Of a stretch of 64,000 bases of DNA, positions 33,101-46,927 are shown one piece after another. How positions within the stretch are numbered: the first letter of the stretch is position 1; the number at the start of each line of letters is the position of its first letter. The stretch covers positions 23,248 through 87,247 of the forward strand of contig JAVKOQ010000219.1 in NCBI GenBank assembly GCA_031835245.1, in the 5' to 3' direction. A program made the translations under genes and the position numbers. Below the pieces are notes generated by a model. It ran no database searches and was not told the DNA's origin. It saw nothing but the letters and a program-made list of their open reading frames with translations. Source of the DNA: Balamuthia mandrillaris. Taxonomy: Eukaryota > Discosea > Longamoebia > Balamuthiidae.

Positions 33101-33530
33101 ATAGTAGCTGTTGTAAAGCCACAGGCAAGCACGTAAGCTTTGCTTTTGCTTTTGCTTTTGCTGCTGTTCTTCTTCTTCCTCTTCCTCTTCCATTACTTTG
33201 TCATTCTCGTCATCTTCTTCCTTTTCTTTTTCCTTTTCATTTTCTTTCTTTCTCTCTTTTTTGTGGTTGGAATAGTCACCTGTTGTTGATGATAGAAGCT
33301 GAAACGCTTGAGAGGTCGAAAGGCCGTGATGTTGACTTGCGCCAGTTCTGCATCCCAACAAAAACCTTCGTTTCAACAGCTTCCGGGTCTTGCTTAGCAT
33401 CATAAAGTTTTTGGTAGAGATGTAGTTCTCTACAGCTTCCTCAAAGAGTTCCATAAAAGTGTTGCATTCTTCTTCGTCTTTTTCTATCCATAATTGAAAA
33501 GGTATACGTTGGACCCTGTCTTCATCAGAA

Positions 33531-33562
<32 letters not shown>

Positions 33563-35691
33563 ACTGTGTTGTTGGTCTTTTTGTCCAGTTGGGTTGTTAT
33601 TTTTGCTTGGTTTTTTCACCAACCATTCTTGTTGCAACGTTTCTACAAACTGGGTACGTTTCATACATCGTCGGGCGTACTTTTGTTCCTTGCGTAGAGC
33701 CTGTTTTGTTCAACACTTTAATGTAACATCAAATTACAACAAACAACACATAGGAGCAAACAAACACGAACCTCGTTTAACAGAGCATCAGCAAAGTTGT
33801 TAACAACCGCAGAATTATCGGGCGTGTTGTTGAGCGCCTGCTCGAACTTCTGTTTAGCTCTGCTGAACAATCGATCCGCCTCATTTCCATCCTCCTGAAG
33901 AGCTTGCAAGGCTAAGGCATTGGCCTCAGCAAGAGCTATAACGTTCATGCTTCTTGATATGATAGCAATATTGGCGATATCAGAGTTCACCACTTTGAAG
34001 GAAGACATGGTCCAGTCGACATTCGTTGAAAGTTCACGAGCGCTGCCGGTAGCTTCAGCAATTAGTCTTTGTCGTTCTGCGTCTGAGCTTGCAGCTGTAT
34101 CTTGGCGACGAAGCATTTCCTTTGCCTCCTCGCTAAGATGGATCCCGGTGAGATCTTGCAAGCGTAAGAGAACCCAAGACATGGTAACATCTTTGCGGAG
34201 GTCGTAATCCAGGGTCCGTTCGGCGGGAGTAAGGCTTATCTCACCAAACTTGACGATGATGTCTACTTTGACATTCTGCTCCCAAAAGTGTTGAGCTTTA
34301 TTAACTGGTCTTCCTAACACCTATTTTTGTTTAAAAATGCATGAGCATGGTAAAATGAAAAGAGCGAGAGAGTGAGAAATTGAGTGTGAGAGAGATAGAG
34401 AAGGAAGAAAAATCAAAGAAGAGAGATACCAAGTTGAAGTATTCGGTAATGGCTGCTTTGCAAATAACCTCAGATATCTTTTCTTTGGAGGTTTTGGAAG
34501 TCTCACGTAAATGTCGATTAAGAATGATTTTTATCACTCGGGCTATCATCTCGTGAAGCAACAACCTTCGTAATTGCTGGTTCTTGGCGTAATGTCGGAG
34601 ATATCCCAAATAGCGAACGTTTATTCCTTCTCTATGCATGTGTTGCGTGAGACGAGCATCCAGCTCTGCTTTACAGGCAGCATACTCTTCGTCTAAGCGA
34701 CTTGCAAACTTTGGGATAACAACCTTTAATAGTATAGTCGATTAGTTAAAAGCGTTTAAAATAAATATAAGAAGTAACAGAGAGAGAAGAAAGAACCTGA
34801 AGAAGTCGCTCAGTGGCTTGAGTTACTTCATCTTCATGTAGCTTGTGATTATCTCTGCCAAAAGGTGAAAACGCATCAGAGCTCAGGGGTTTGGGGTTCT
34901 TCTTCAAGAATTCAGGTCTATTAAGTCACAAATGTTAATTCTTCATGATTGAGGCAAAGAAGAAATAAAAGCAGTGCAAACCTGAATAACTCAAACAAGT
35001 ATGAATTTCGATTGCTGCAAAAAGAGTGACTAGAAGTTAGAATATAAAGCAGTTTGTAGACGGAAAGAAACGGTTCCTACTCTTTTCGAGGTAAGGTTGG
35101 TGGAAAGACTCTAGCGAAGTCGATGAGGTACAGCCGTCCATCCTTTGACAATAATTAATTATCGTCAACGTACAGGAAAGAAGTACGAAACGAAAAACAA
35201 AAGAACAGAGAAGAAGGAATATGTACCAAGCCTCGATGTCCCTCTATCAAAAAGAACAAATACATATCAAAAGTAAGCGTTAGCTAAGGAAGACACTGTT
35301 TTAAAGGGGAGAAAACAAAAGGCACAAACTAACCCATATCAGTAGGCCCATAGATAAACTTTTTATCTTCACAATCCCTGAAGCCAGCTACGTGACCCTT
35401 CATTGTTTTCACCGTTTAATCAACTGTTAAAACTCCTCTTTGATTTTCAATGACGCACCTTTAAGTTCAGTTTTTCAGCGGCATAGGTCATGATACGGTT
35501 TAGTTCGTCGTCATCAGCATGAACTGTTCGTCCTTTGATTCAAAACCACAGGTTGAGAAATCGTATCAATACCTTTTAAAAACCAAGTTGTACCTTGGTC
35601 AGCGCTTCCATAAACAATCGTTTCTTCTTGAATCGGTAAAATTGATACTGCCACGAGGCTTTTTGTTTAAAATCAGAACATAAAGCAATGA

Positions 35692-35723
<32 letters not shown>

Positions 35724-37784
35724 ATAGAGAGAGAGAGAGAGAGAGAATAAACAGAGGCACAACAACTCACCGAAAACCTCTATAATCAATTAACTGGATT
35801 AGTGGGACTGATACTCCCACTAAGTCTATTTGAGAGAGAGAGAGAGAGAGAGAGATTCGAATCAGCAATGTGAGGGAGGAAGAGAGAAAAATGAAGATGA
35901 AATTGAAACCAGCAAAACGCATTAAGCCTTTAAGCTCATGAGCTGCCGCTTTCATGGCATTATCATCGTTTCCATAAAGACCCATCCCGTCCAACGCAAA
36001 CTATTATAAAACCAAGAAACCACAAAGGATTGAACATAGGAACAACAACAGTGATAATTTTAGTCTAACCTTAAAAAAGATTCCTGTTTTTCGGTTTGCA
36101 GCTTTATAGTTAGAATGAAGATAAGACATGAACAAAAGACAACAAACCGTGATAAATATATTTTTTGCCTCCAGCCAGGCCTCCAATCTCACAAGGTTTG
36201 ATGGTTTGGTACCTTGGCTCCATGAATGCTTCAGATATTATGATTTTTCCATACATTTTTGCTGTGTTTGAAAAATCTAATAAAGATAAAAAGTGAGACA
36301 GACAGAACGAAAGAAAGGAAAGCAAATGAGAGCTGAAGAACACCAAGCGAAACATACCCTCCGCCAAATGGCGTAGAGCTTCGAAGCGATGCAGACGCAT
36401 AGCCTTGGTATGTTGTGGTAATTCAAGGATAGCCTGAAACTCTCCGTTCCAGTCACGAGGAGGGCCTCTATGTTGTATCTCCTCTTGGCAATATCTACAA
36501 TAATCTATATGTGTACATCGGTGGGATAACTCTTTTTCACCTCCTGCTTCTCCGCCTGCATCCAACGCAACCAAAATTAGAACAAGCAACCACTTTTAAT
36601 GAAGAAGACTTGGTAACTCACCGAATGAACTATGAAATGTTTCCTTTTGAGAAGGGTTGCGCCCACGAATTCGGTGATGAGGGGAAGGAGAATGTTCGTT
36701 TTCGCGTGTTGCAGGATAGACGGATGGTTCTGGGGTGGCATTATAGGCGGTACCACTAATGCTGTACGGTACTGAAGAAGAATTATCGCCCTTGGCACCT
36801 GCTGGTGCTGCTGCCCCTTCTTCCACTGTATCTGTGTTTTGAATAGGAATAGCAGAGTGTGTGCGGGTTAGCTGTAAGAGAAGAAGAAGAAGAACAAGAA
36901 GAACAAGAAGAACAAGAAGAACAAGAAGAGAGAGAGAGAGAGTTGATGAGATTGAAAATGGTATAAAAGACAAAGATGAAGCAACCGTCTTCGTGATGGC
37001 CTGCTTGGGAGGAGTCTGGCTCTTCAAGGATGTCGTATGGCAGTCTATACGGCAGCTTGCTAGCACCCTTAACTTCCATCGCTTCCTTTCCTGTTGGTAA
37101 AGTCTGTGCTGGTTCGATGGTTTCTTCGGCAGCATGCTGTGCCTCAGTTAGCCGTTCTGCTTGGCCCACCTCTCCCTTTTCGTCTTTTTCTTTCGTTGCT
37201 TCTTCGTCTACAACCTTTTCTTTCTCCTCATTATCACCAACAGAAGCGAGTTTGTCTACATGATAGTTGTTGTCGTGGCTAGAGGAGGCAGTAGCAGCGC
37301 TGGTTGCAACAACGTTCTCCTGAAGCAACATGCTGTAGCGGCTGGCGGTCCGCTGCTGCTGCTGTTGCTGATGCTGGTGTCGTTGCTGTCCGCGACTGTG
37401 GTGAAGCTTTGGCTTGAAGGAGAGGTTCGACAGAAAGGAGCGAGAGCCGCCTGCCCGCTTCACTGCCACCCTTCGAATGCCTCCATACGCTATCTTCCAC
37501 AGGGGAGCGCCTTGGTGAGGTTCCTCGGGCATATGGCCGGTGGAGTGAGGGCGGTGATGGGAGGACTCCCCCTCGAGGACATGGTGGGAGGAGACAGAGG
37601 CTTCTCGCGAGAGTGGATGGGGCAGAGCTGCAACGTTGTTGTTGGTCAGAGGTATTTCTTTTCGAAGGTTGAGGGCAGGGTCCGACCGGTTCCGGTGGAG
37701 CAAGATGTATTCTTCGCGCGTAGTCGTTGGTGAGGACTCGTTTGAGTCCGTGGTGACCACGTCCTTACACGGCTGTTTTTCCAT
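27721..37784 (-). CDS. Giant CLU-domain / TPR / leucine-rich-repeat protein
   Basis: No characterised protein recognised; the parts can be named. ATG 37784 opens a Ser/His/Gln-rich leader. A CLU-type domain is spread over many small exons (36540-34800): RDWNGEFQAILELPQHTKAM, MEPRYQTIKPCEIGGLAGG, GMGLYGNDDNAMKAAAHELK, IQLIDYRGFR, GHVAGFRDCEDKKFIYGPTD, DGRLYLIDFARVFPP, PLSSDAFSPFG. A helical region (MHREGINVRYLGYLRHYAKN) and TPR-like helices follow (FSRAKQKFEQALNNTPDNSA, continuing across the intron at 33720 into ALRKEQKYARRC). Long low-complexity linkers come next, then cysteine-type LRRs from about 30960 to the end (LRTLVLSGCIISDQGTECIV, ITDVTLQAIAKHCSLSLREF, LRELKMDGCWSLTEGVL). By rough addition it has about 2,700 residues. 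The splice at 32390/32230 and that at 33770/33715 keep frame, supporting one gene. Animal and yeast CLU proteins tether or regulate mitochondrial mRNAs; that role here is only inference. Confidence 0.75.
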
Positions 37785-38182
37785 TTGCACGAACCCAAGC
37801 AGAACAGACCGTAAAAACTGCTTTGGGTGCTCTTATGTCTCCTCTTTCCTTCTTTCTTTTTTTTTTTTGTTTTTATTGCGTAACGATCTCCACAAAAATC
37901 TGAGGGGTAATTGATTGGTCGAAGATCAAAATCTGGTAAAATTAATTAAAATTTCCAGGAAAATAGCTCTGAAAAAAAACATAACCGATGTGCGTGTCGA
38001 CGTGAGACCTCTAAAGGAATCGCCTAAGGAAGCTTCAGAGCTGCAAGACAACAAGCTGCACACAAGTCGCTCGCCGCTCCTCTGCAACCAAAAAAAAAAA
38101 AGGCATTACCGTCAGCACACTTCCTATCCCCTATCTCTCTCTCTCTCCACTCTAATTTTTAAGAAACAACCCCACTGTTTGC
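37785..38182. promoter_or_regulatory. Divergent intergenic region (putative shared promoter)
   Basis: These 398 bases lie between the starts of the CLU giant gene (-) and the aminopropyltransferase gene (+). They hold T-rich (37850-37872) and AT-rich (37910-37970) stretches, with an A-run near 38090 and a short CT run near 38135. Promoter role is inferred from position. Confidence 0.35.
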
Positions 38183-39551
<1,369 letters not shown>

Positions 39552-40247
39552 ATCGAATGCCAGCGATAATCGAATATTTTTTCCTTAACTGGTCAATTTT
39601 TTTAATTCAAGTATCCAAATATCCAAAATTTATCGAACAGTATATCATCAAAACAGATCGACAAAAATTAAAGGTAGTCAAACGACCCGCCCCCCGTAAA
39701 GTGCAGAGATCTTTCACGTCGACAAAAATTCATTGCTCCGCTTTACCGCCCCCCGCAAAAACGTTCGAAACGCAAGAAAAAAAAAACTAAGACAAAGGGG
39801 GGGTTGGGAAACCAACGCAACGCGCTTGTATTAATTTTTTTTCTTTATTTTTGAAAAAAGAAAAACCCAGACAGAAGAGGAGGGACCGGGTGTGTGTGTT
39901 GCTCAATTGCCTTTTGGTAGGGGCGACACAACTTGTAACCACCAAATCCGTTTTTTCTCTCTTTGCGTTGGGCTGTTTGTTCTGGCCCGGCAACGACCAC
40001 CCCTGTACTTTGTTGTTTTTTATACCCTTTGCTTCCTCTCAAACACTCCTCCTTAGGAAGCATTTCACCTGTTTACATTGTTTGACATTGAGGTAAAGAG
40101 CTCTCTCTCTCTCTCTCTCTCTTGCTTTTCCCGGAGGGTGTGGTGGGAACGACATCTCTGACAGATGTGTGTGATGTGATTTGTGCCGTGAACCTCACAG
40201 AGCAGAACTCTGTCTCTTCTATTCCCTTCCCTCCCGAATAGTGCAGA
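39552..40247. other. Intergenic region with two CCGCCCCCCG boxes
   Basis: Lies between two plus-strand genes. Two copies of gacaaaaatt (39660 and 39721) are each followed by a CCGCCCCCCG box (39687 and 39746). A (CT)n run at 40101-40122 is probably in the leader of the downstream gene. No coding sequence supported. Confidence 0.5.
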
Positions 40248-40976
40248 ATGGGCGATCTCGTTCAGCAAGAAATCAAGAAGGCCAAGGATTCCGGCGCCCG
40301 CCGGTTGGTCCTCAACAACCGTAACCTTAACCAGGTGCCCGTCAAACTGGTGGAACAGTTTCCACCCGAGCTTACCGAGCTTGAACTCAATCAAAACCAT
40401 GTGTGCTTTCCTCTTTCTCTTTTCTCTTTTTCCAGCCGCTTCTCACGCCTTCCACATTATGACAGTTGGTGGGCCTGCCAGCAAAACTTAGCGCGTTATC
40501 CAACCTACAAGTGCTCCGACTGCAGTCGAACGAGCTATTTGCTTTACCGCCAGAGATTGGCAAGTTGAAGCTGCTTCGCGAGTTGGATCTGCAAGCCAAC
40601 AAGCTTCCCAAGCTGCCTGCCTCGATCGGAAAGCTGAAGCGCCTCAACCGACTCGTCCTCAAGCAGAATAAACTCAAGAGTCTTCCTGATTCGATTGGCC
40701 AGCTCACTTCTCTCGAGTTGCTCTATCTTTCTGGCAATCGTCTCAAGGAACTTCCGGCAAGCATCGGATCCTTGCCGAAGCTAACGATTCTTGGCTTGGA
40801 AGAGAATGCGCTTGCCTCTCTTCCTGATTCCATCGGAGACCTTCGAAGCTTGACCAGTCTTAACGTCAGCAAGAACCAGTTGGAGAAGCTCCCTGCCTCT
40901 CTTGGAAAGCTCTCCGCGGTGGTGGAAATCTTTGCTCGCTTCAACAAGATTTCTGAAGTGCCACTGTTCGTTTCTC

Positions 40977-41011
<35 letters not shown>

Positions 41012-42371
41012 ATTCTGCTTTGTGTTCCTTCAGCTCTTCTTTATCGCGTAGTGAACAGATTCTGACCAACACACATCCTTTCATCCTCAGAGAGCTGAGC
41101 ACTCTATCCACACTGAACGAATTGGATTTGGGAAGCAACAAAATAAGCGTTATCCCGGAGGAGTTCTTCCAGGGTCCTCCTGACAGCGGACTCATCCAAC
41201 TCACTAATTTATATCTGCATCGCAATCTTTTGAATCGGCTTCCAGGCTCCATCAAAAACCTGAAAGAGACCTTAAATGTCCTTCATGTCCAAGAGAACAA
41301 GGTAAGCAGTTGCCTCATTGTAGTATGAAAGATGCCGAAGGAAAAAGTTGCGCTCACTTTTGCTGCTGTAGTTAGTAGAGTTGCCTCCCGAGATTGGATT
41401 CTTGCGGGAGCTTACGGAACTAAAGATTGATGGCAACAAGTTGGAAGCGCTTCCTGCCGAGTTCGAGGAGATTGAGCACAACCTCATAGAGTTCACCTTT
41501 GACAACAATCCTTTTTCATCTCAATTGGAAAATGTGGACGTGGATGCAGCGGATCTTCTGGAGTATGCAGTTCCCTCTGATGAGGAGGATGAGGATTGGG
41601 AAATGGAAGTGCTGTTGCAAATGTTAAGAGAAGGTGCCTTACAACCCACTGGTTTATGTGGAATTGCACTTACGTCAAATTTGGCTTCTTTCTTTTAGGT
41701 GAAATATTTAACTTGTATGAAGGTGGAGAATGTGATCAAGTCAAGCTGTACATAACACCGGAGCTTGACACGGGTTTGCTCTCTCGTCTTTTCTCCTTTG
41801 CCTATGTTTTTTCTTTTCTCACCCCTCGTTTTGAACGACTGCAAATACCAATATAGTGAAATGGAGCTACCCCAAAGCCCGTCTCAACCGACAGATAAGT
41901 TGGGCCGGAGCTCTATTAGGTTCCACTGTGAACCCAGCACACGTCTCCAAGCAAAAGATCCAAAGTGAATTAAAGTATAAAAAGGGAGGAACAGTGCAAA
42001 GAAAGCCTGCCAGAATCAGTAAAGGCCCTAACGTGTTGGACGAGATCTTCAAAACGCCAGCCAACAAGCTGCCTTCCAAAGAAAGTATGCGAGCTCTTGC
42101 AGCGCAAAGCTCGCCAGCGGAAGACAGAAAGCCAACCACCATTGCAGTGGCAGACATCGAAGAGATCGCCTTAGGCAAGAATCCTTCTCTTTCTAAAAAG
42201 TTGGAAGAAACAGGGTCTAGCATCAAGGACAAGGATGATGACCTCTTCTTCTGCATTGTGACGTCGGATCGAACAGTGCAGTTTGAAGCTAGTTCTGTCC
42301 CTGAGCGTGATGAATGGGCACGTGCCTTCCTGCTTCTAATTCAGTATCTTATGAAAGACGCTGCCAAAGGT

Positions 42372-42406
<35 letters not shown>

Positions 42407-42819
42407 CTTGTTGTTGTTGTTGTGCGATTTTGTTTTATATTCCCTCCTCACCTCTTATCCCAGATTGGGAAGATGACGATGGAAGTTCTTCCAGCTCCAG
42501 TGAAGGTGAAGAGACAGAAACGGAAACAGATAATGAAATCGATTTGGACAGTATCTCGGAGGAAGCTACGGAAGAGATCGACATCCTTGCTGAGGAGGAA
42601 AAGCGCCTACTTGCGTTAGCTGAGGAGCGCAAAAAGAGAGAACAGGAAGAGGCGGAGAAAAAGAAAAAAGAGGAAAAAGAGAAAGAGGTTGACGAAAAAG
42701 AGCAGAAACGCTCGAAGCGGTCCACCTTGCGTCCAAAGAAAAGCAAAGATGAGTCTTCTCCCAAAAAGGAGAAAAGAAAGAGCCTTGAGCATAAAAGATC
42801 ACGGTAAGGAATCTTCCCT

Positions 42820-42854
<35 letters not shown>

Positions 42855-44590
42855 CTTATTGAACGTTTTCATCTACGACCGGGCCAGCTCAATAACGTCG
42901 GATCTGTTGAGTACTGTTGACAGTTCTGGAAGCGACTCGGACAGCAGCAACAAGAAGAAAAAGAAGAAAGAGAGCAGCAAAGGTAAAAGCACCTTGAGAA
43001 GAAGCTCTTCCAAGAAAAGCAGCTCGAAGAAAACTTCCAAGGAAGACAAAGACAAGAAGAAAAAGAAGAAGAAGAAGCGAACCATCCGGAGAAGACATGC
43101 AAACAGAGATGATGAACTGGCAGAAATTGAACGAGAAATTCTCTCGGAAGGAACTGATGATCCTGAGTTGCAGCAAATGGTGGAGGAAATAAGGGCCATT
43201 GAGGCTCAGACCGCATTGCTACAAGAACAAGAAGCTCTTGCGCTTCAACAACAAGCGCAAAAGGGATACGATCTCGATGATGAATTTGCAGCAGTTCCGG
43301 CCGAGGACGCTAAAGCAAAGGAAGAGCCAAAAGAAAAGGCGGCCAAGGAAAAGGAAAAGAAGGACAAAGAGTCTAAAAAGAAAAAGAAGGAACAAGAGGA
43401 GGAAGAAAAAAGAAAGAAAGAGAAGGAAGAGGAAGAGAAGAGGAAAAAGGAAGAGGAAGAGAAATTGAAAAAGCAAAAGGAGGAGGAAGAAAAGAAACGC
43501 AAAGAGGAAGAACGCAAGAGAAAAGAACAAGAGGAAGCAGAGAAAAAGAGAAAAGAAGAGGAAGACATTGCCTCAAAGACAAAAGAAGACGAGGAGAAAA
43601 AGAAAAAAGAAGACGAGCAAGCATTGCAAGCCGTTCCATCCGCAGAAGCGAAGGACAAAGATGCGGAGGAAAAAGAAAAGGAGCAGCAAAATACTGCTAC
43701 TGACGAACAGCTCAAAGCCATCGCCGAAGCAGAGCGCCGTCGGCAAGAACTTATGGAAGAGAAGGCGCGAGAGAGGCAAGCAAAACTGGACCGACTGCGT
43801 TCTGTCACCCAAAAGAAAAAGCAGTTCATCCAAAAGTCCCAAGAGGATCACGAAAAGGAGGTCCAAGAAAGAAAAGAAAGACTGAATCGCCTGAAGATGG
43901 CCTCCGTCAAAAGATTGAACGAAAAGAGGGCTGTCGTTTCGGCACTCAAGATCTACCAGCAGGAAACAGCTTTGAAAGGTTAGACTTTGCTTTAGTTTTG
44001 TTTTTCTCCTGTTGATCCCTACTTCAGCATCTGCCTAACAATCTCTTGCTGTACTTTAGCTGGTGCTGGTGCTGGTGCTGCCGCTATTGCTGCTCCTGTT
44101 GCTGGTGGCGCAGCTCCTCCTTCCACTGACAAGGCGAGCCTGGACAAGTGGAGGCAAGAGCAGTTAGAGCTGTTGAAGAAAAAGCTTGCACAAGAGGAGC
44201 AGGAAGCCGCCGCCAAACAGAAAGCCGAACAGCAACGACAAGAAGCCAAGGCTGCCGCCGATGAACGCAGGAGGCAGCAGCTAGAAGAGTTGGAAAAGAA
44301 GAAAGCGGAAGCCAGAGAGAAGCAGCAACGCATCGAGGCTCTCAAACAAAAAGTGGAAAAAGAGGCAGACACAGAGCTTGCTTCTCCTAAGAAGGTCAGC
44401 CTTGCCCTTCCTGCTTCTGATAAACCGAGCGGTGTCACGCTGGCGGTACCTGGACAAGGTTCTACTATTATTCCCGCTCGTTTGAGCGCTCCTCAAAAGA
44501 GTCGTTCTCGTATTCAAGGCAAGAGGCTTCCTACGCGACAACGTCCTCAACGCCGGACCCTTACCAAAGAGGAGGAGGAAAAGAGGTTCA

Positions 44591-44638
<48 letters not shown>

Positions 44639-46894
44639 ATCCTCTCCATCGAAAATTCTCTTGACTGATCTAGCATGTTTATCCGCTTAGGGCTCGTATG
44701 CTGCGGCAGAAGTCTATCCCGCGAGTTACCCGCAAGCTGGACCACGGCACGTTCTTGACGGCCATGGGCATGGAGGTATGCCACCATTCTATTGCCTTTT
44801 TCTGCTATTTCTTCAGTACATATGTGTTTGTATTCTTTGGATTCCGTATTTATCTGCTAACTAAAATTCATCAAAGCCGCAATCTCTTCGTCCAGAAATG
44901 GCTGCTTCTGCAGCAGCAGCTGCTGCTGCTCCTGCAGCAACAACATCAGTATTGGCAGTGGCGGCTTCCGCAGCAGCAGTAAGACCATCATCACCAACCA
45001 CTTCTCCACAACCAGTCACAAGGAGACCATCCTTCACCAGAAAGTTGGACCAAAGCGAGGAAGGAGGAATGACGGAAGCGGAGAAGATGCGCCAACAGAT
45101 CCTTGCCAAACGTGCCACCCTTACCAAACGCGAAGCCGCTGCAGGACCTCCAGGTGCTGCTGGCAGCTCTACCGTTACCGAAGCGGAGGCTGCAAGAAGA
45201 AAGATTGCTGGCACTACGGAGCCGCAGAATGGTCAATCCACAGAGTCGATGGACATGGAAGCTTTGATCAGAAAGCGCAGGGAGGAGGCTCAGCAACGAC
45301 AAAAAGAGGAAGAGGCCCAGCAGCGCCAGGACATTATCAAGAAGTTCCACGAAAACACAAAGAACAAGCAAGAAACATTCGTAGACAAATTGGTGCAGCT
45401 CAAGGGCAAACGCAAGGTCAAATCTGTTTTGGTAGAGATGACAGCCACGGCTCTAAACGAGGGAGATGGTACGCAACGGCTAGCCGCAAAAATAACTATT
45501 CTCATGGTTCAAAGAGCGAAACACAGAGACTCATCCTTTTTTTTTTCTTCGTTGCAGTATTTATGCTTTATGTGCGTGATACGATGTACGTATGGTACGG
45601 TAAAGATGCCAATCGAATGGAAAAAGCCAAAGCCGCCGAGCTCTTGAAAAGGATCAACTTCCACGAGTGTGCTGGTAGAGCTAAGACCTTTACTGTCCGC
45701 CGTCGTGGACAACCCGAAGAAACCGATCCGGAAGAAGCCAAAGCTACCACCGAGGCTACCAAAGGTTTCTCTTCATTTTCTGTTCTATATTGGTTTTAAT
45801 CTTACATGGTTTTTTTTTTCGACAAAAAAAAAAAGAGTTTTGGAATTATCTCAAAGGCAGTGAAGACGACGTGGTTTCAGCTGAAGCAGGTGGCAATGAT
45901 ATTGCTTTTGAACGCATGTTCCCATCCACAATGACTTTGGAGAAGATAAGCCGAACTGGTCCGAGCCAGTACAAAGTTGATGCCATCGATGTGGAACAAG
46001 GCCTCTCTTACAAGCTTTTGGACCCCGAGGCTTGTTTCGTTCTGGACTGTGGACCCAGTTGCATCTATCTGTGGATTGGCCGAAAGACAGACCAAGACTT
46101 TAGGCAGTATGCCGATACGTATGTCAACGAGCTGAAGAAGCAGGAGAGCCGTTTCCCTTGGATGTACCTCGAAAAGGAGACAGAGAACGCCGAGTCCATA
46201 CTCTTCAAAGAGAAGTTCAACGATTGGGGCGACTTTGCTCCGGGTGTGGGAACTCCCTCCGTTGGCACCTTCCGCAAAGCTCAACAGGCGTCTGCCTCTG
46301 GTGGCACTTCCTCTGGCGGAACTGCTGCTGCTGCTGCCAACGCCCTCTCTCCACGAACCGGCAAGAACAGCGTTGCGTTTAGGAAGAACCGCGTGAGAGT
46401 GATGAGCATGATGGAAAAACGACAGCAGGAGCAACAGCAGATCGACTTGCAGGGCTTGCACTCTGGCGTTCGCCCCGTAGATGAGCGCATTTGGGTAAAT
46501 GATGATGGCAAAGGACAGGTCGAGATGTGGATTCTTAACAATTACGAGCTGGAAGAGTGGCCTGAAGCTCGACATGGCGTTTTCTTCAGCGCTGAAAGCT
46601 TTATCCTTCTGTATACTTACAGGTCAGTATTTCTGTTCTCGTTTTGTTTCTTTAATCTTTTATTCCAACTTTCTTATTTACTTGCAATAACACTTTTTAT
46701 GTCAACAGATGGGGTGGTATAACTGGCCGCTCCGAAGCAATGCGTTGGCTTATCTATTACTGGCAAGGTCGAAATGCCACCCACCAAGAAAAAGGAGCTG
46801 CTGCTCTCAAAACCAAAGAAATCGTTAAACTCGTCAAGGATCGTGGCGGTGACCCTGATCAGGTTTCTGTTCCTCCCTCTATCCCTCTCTCTCC

Positions 46895-46927
<33 letters not shown>

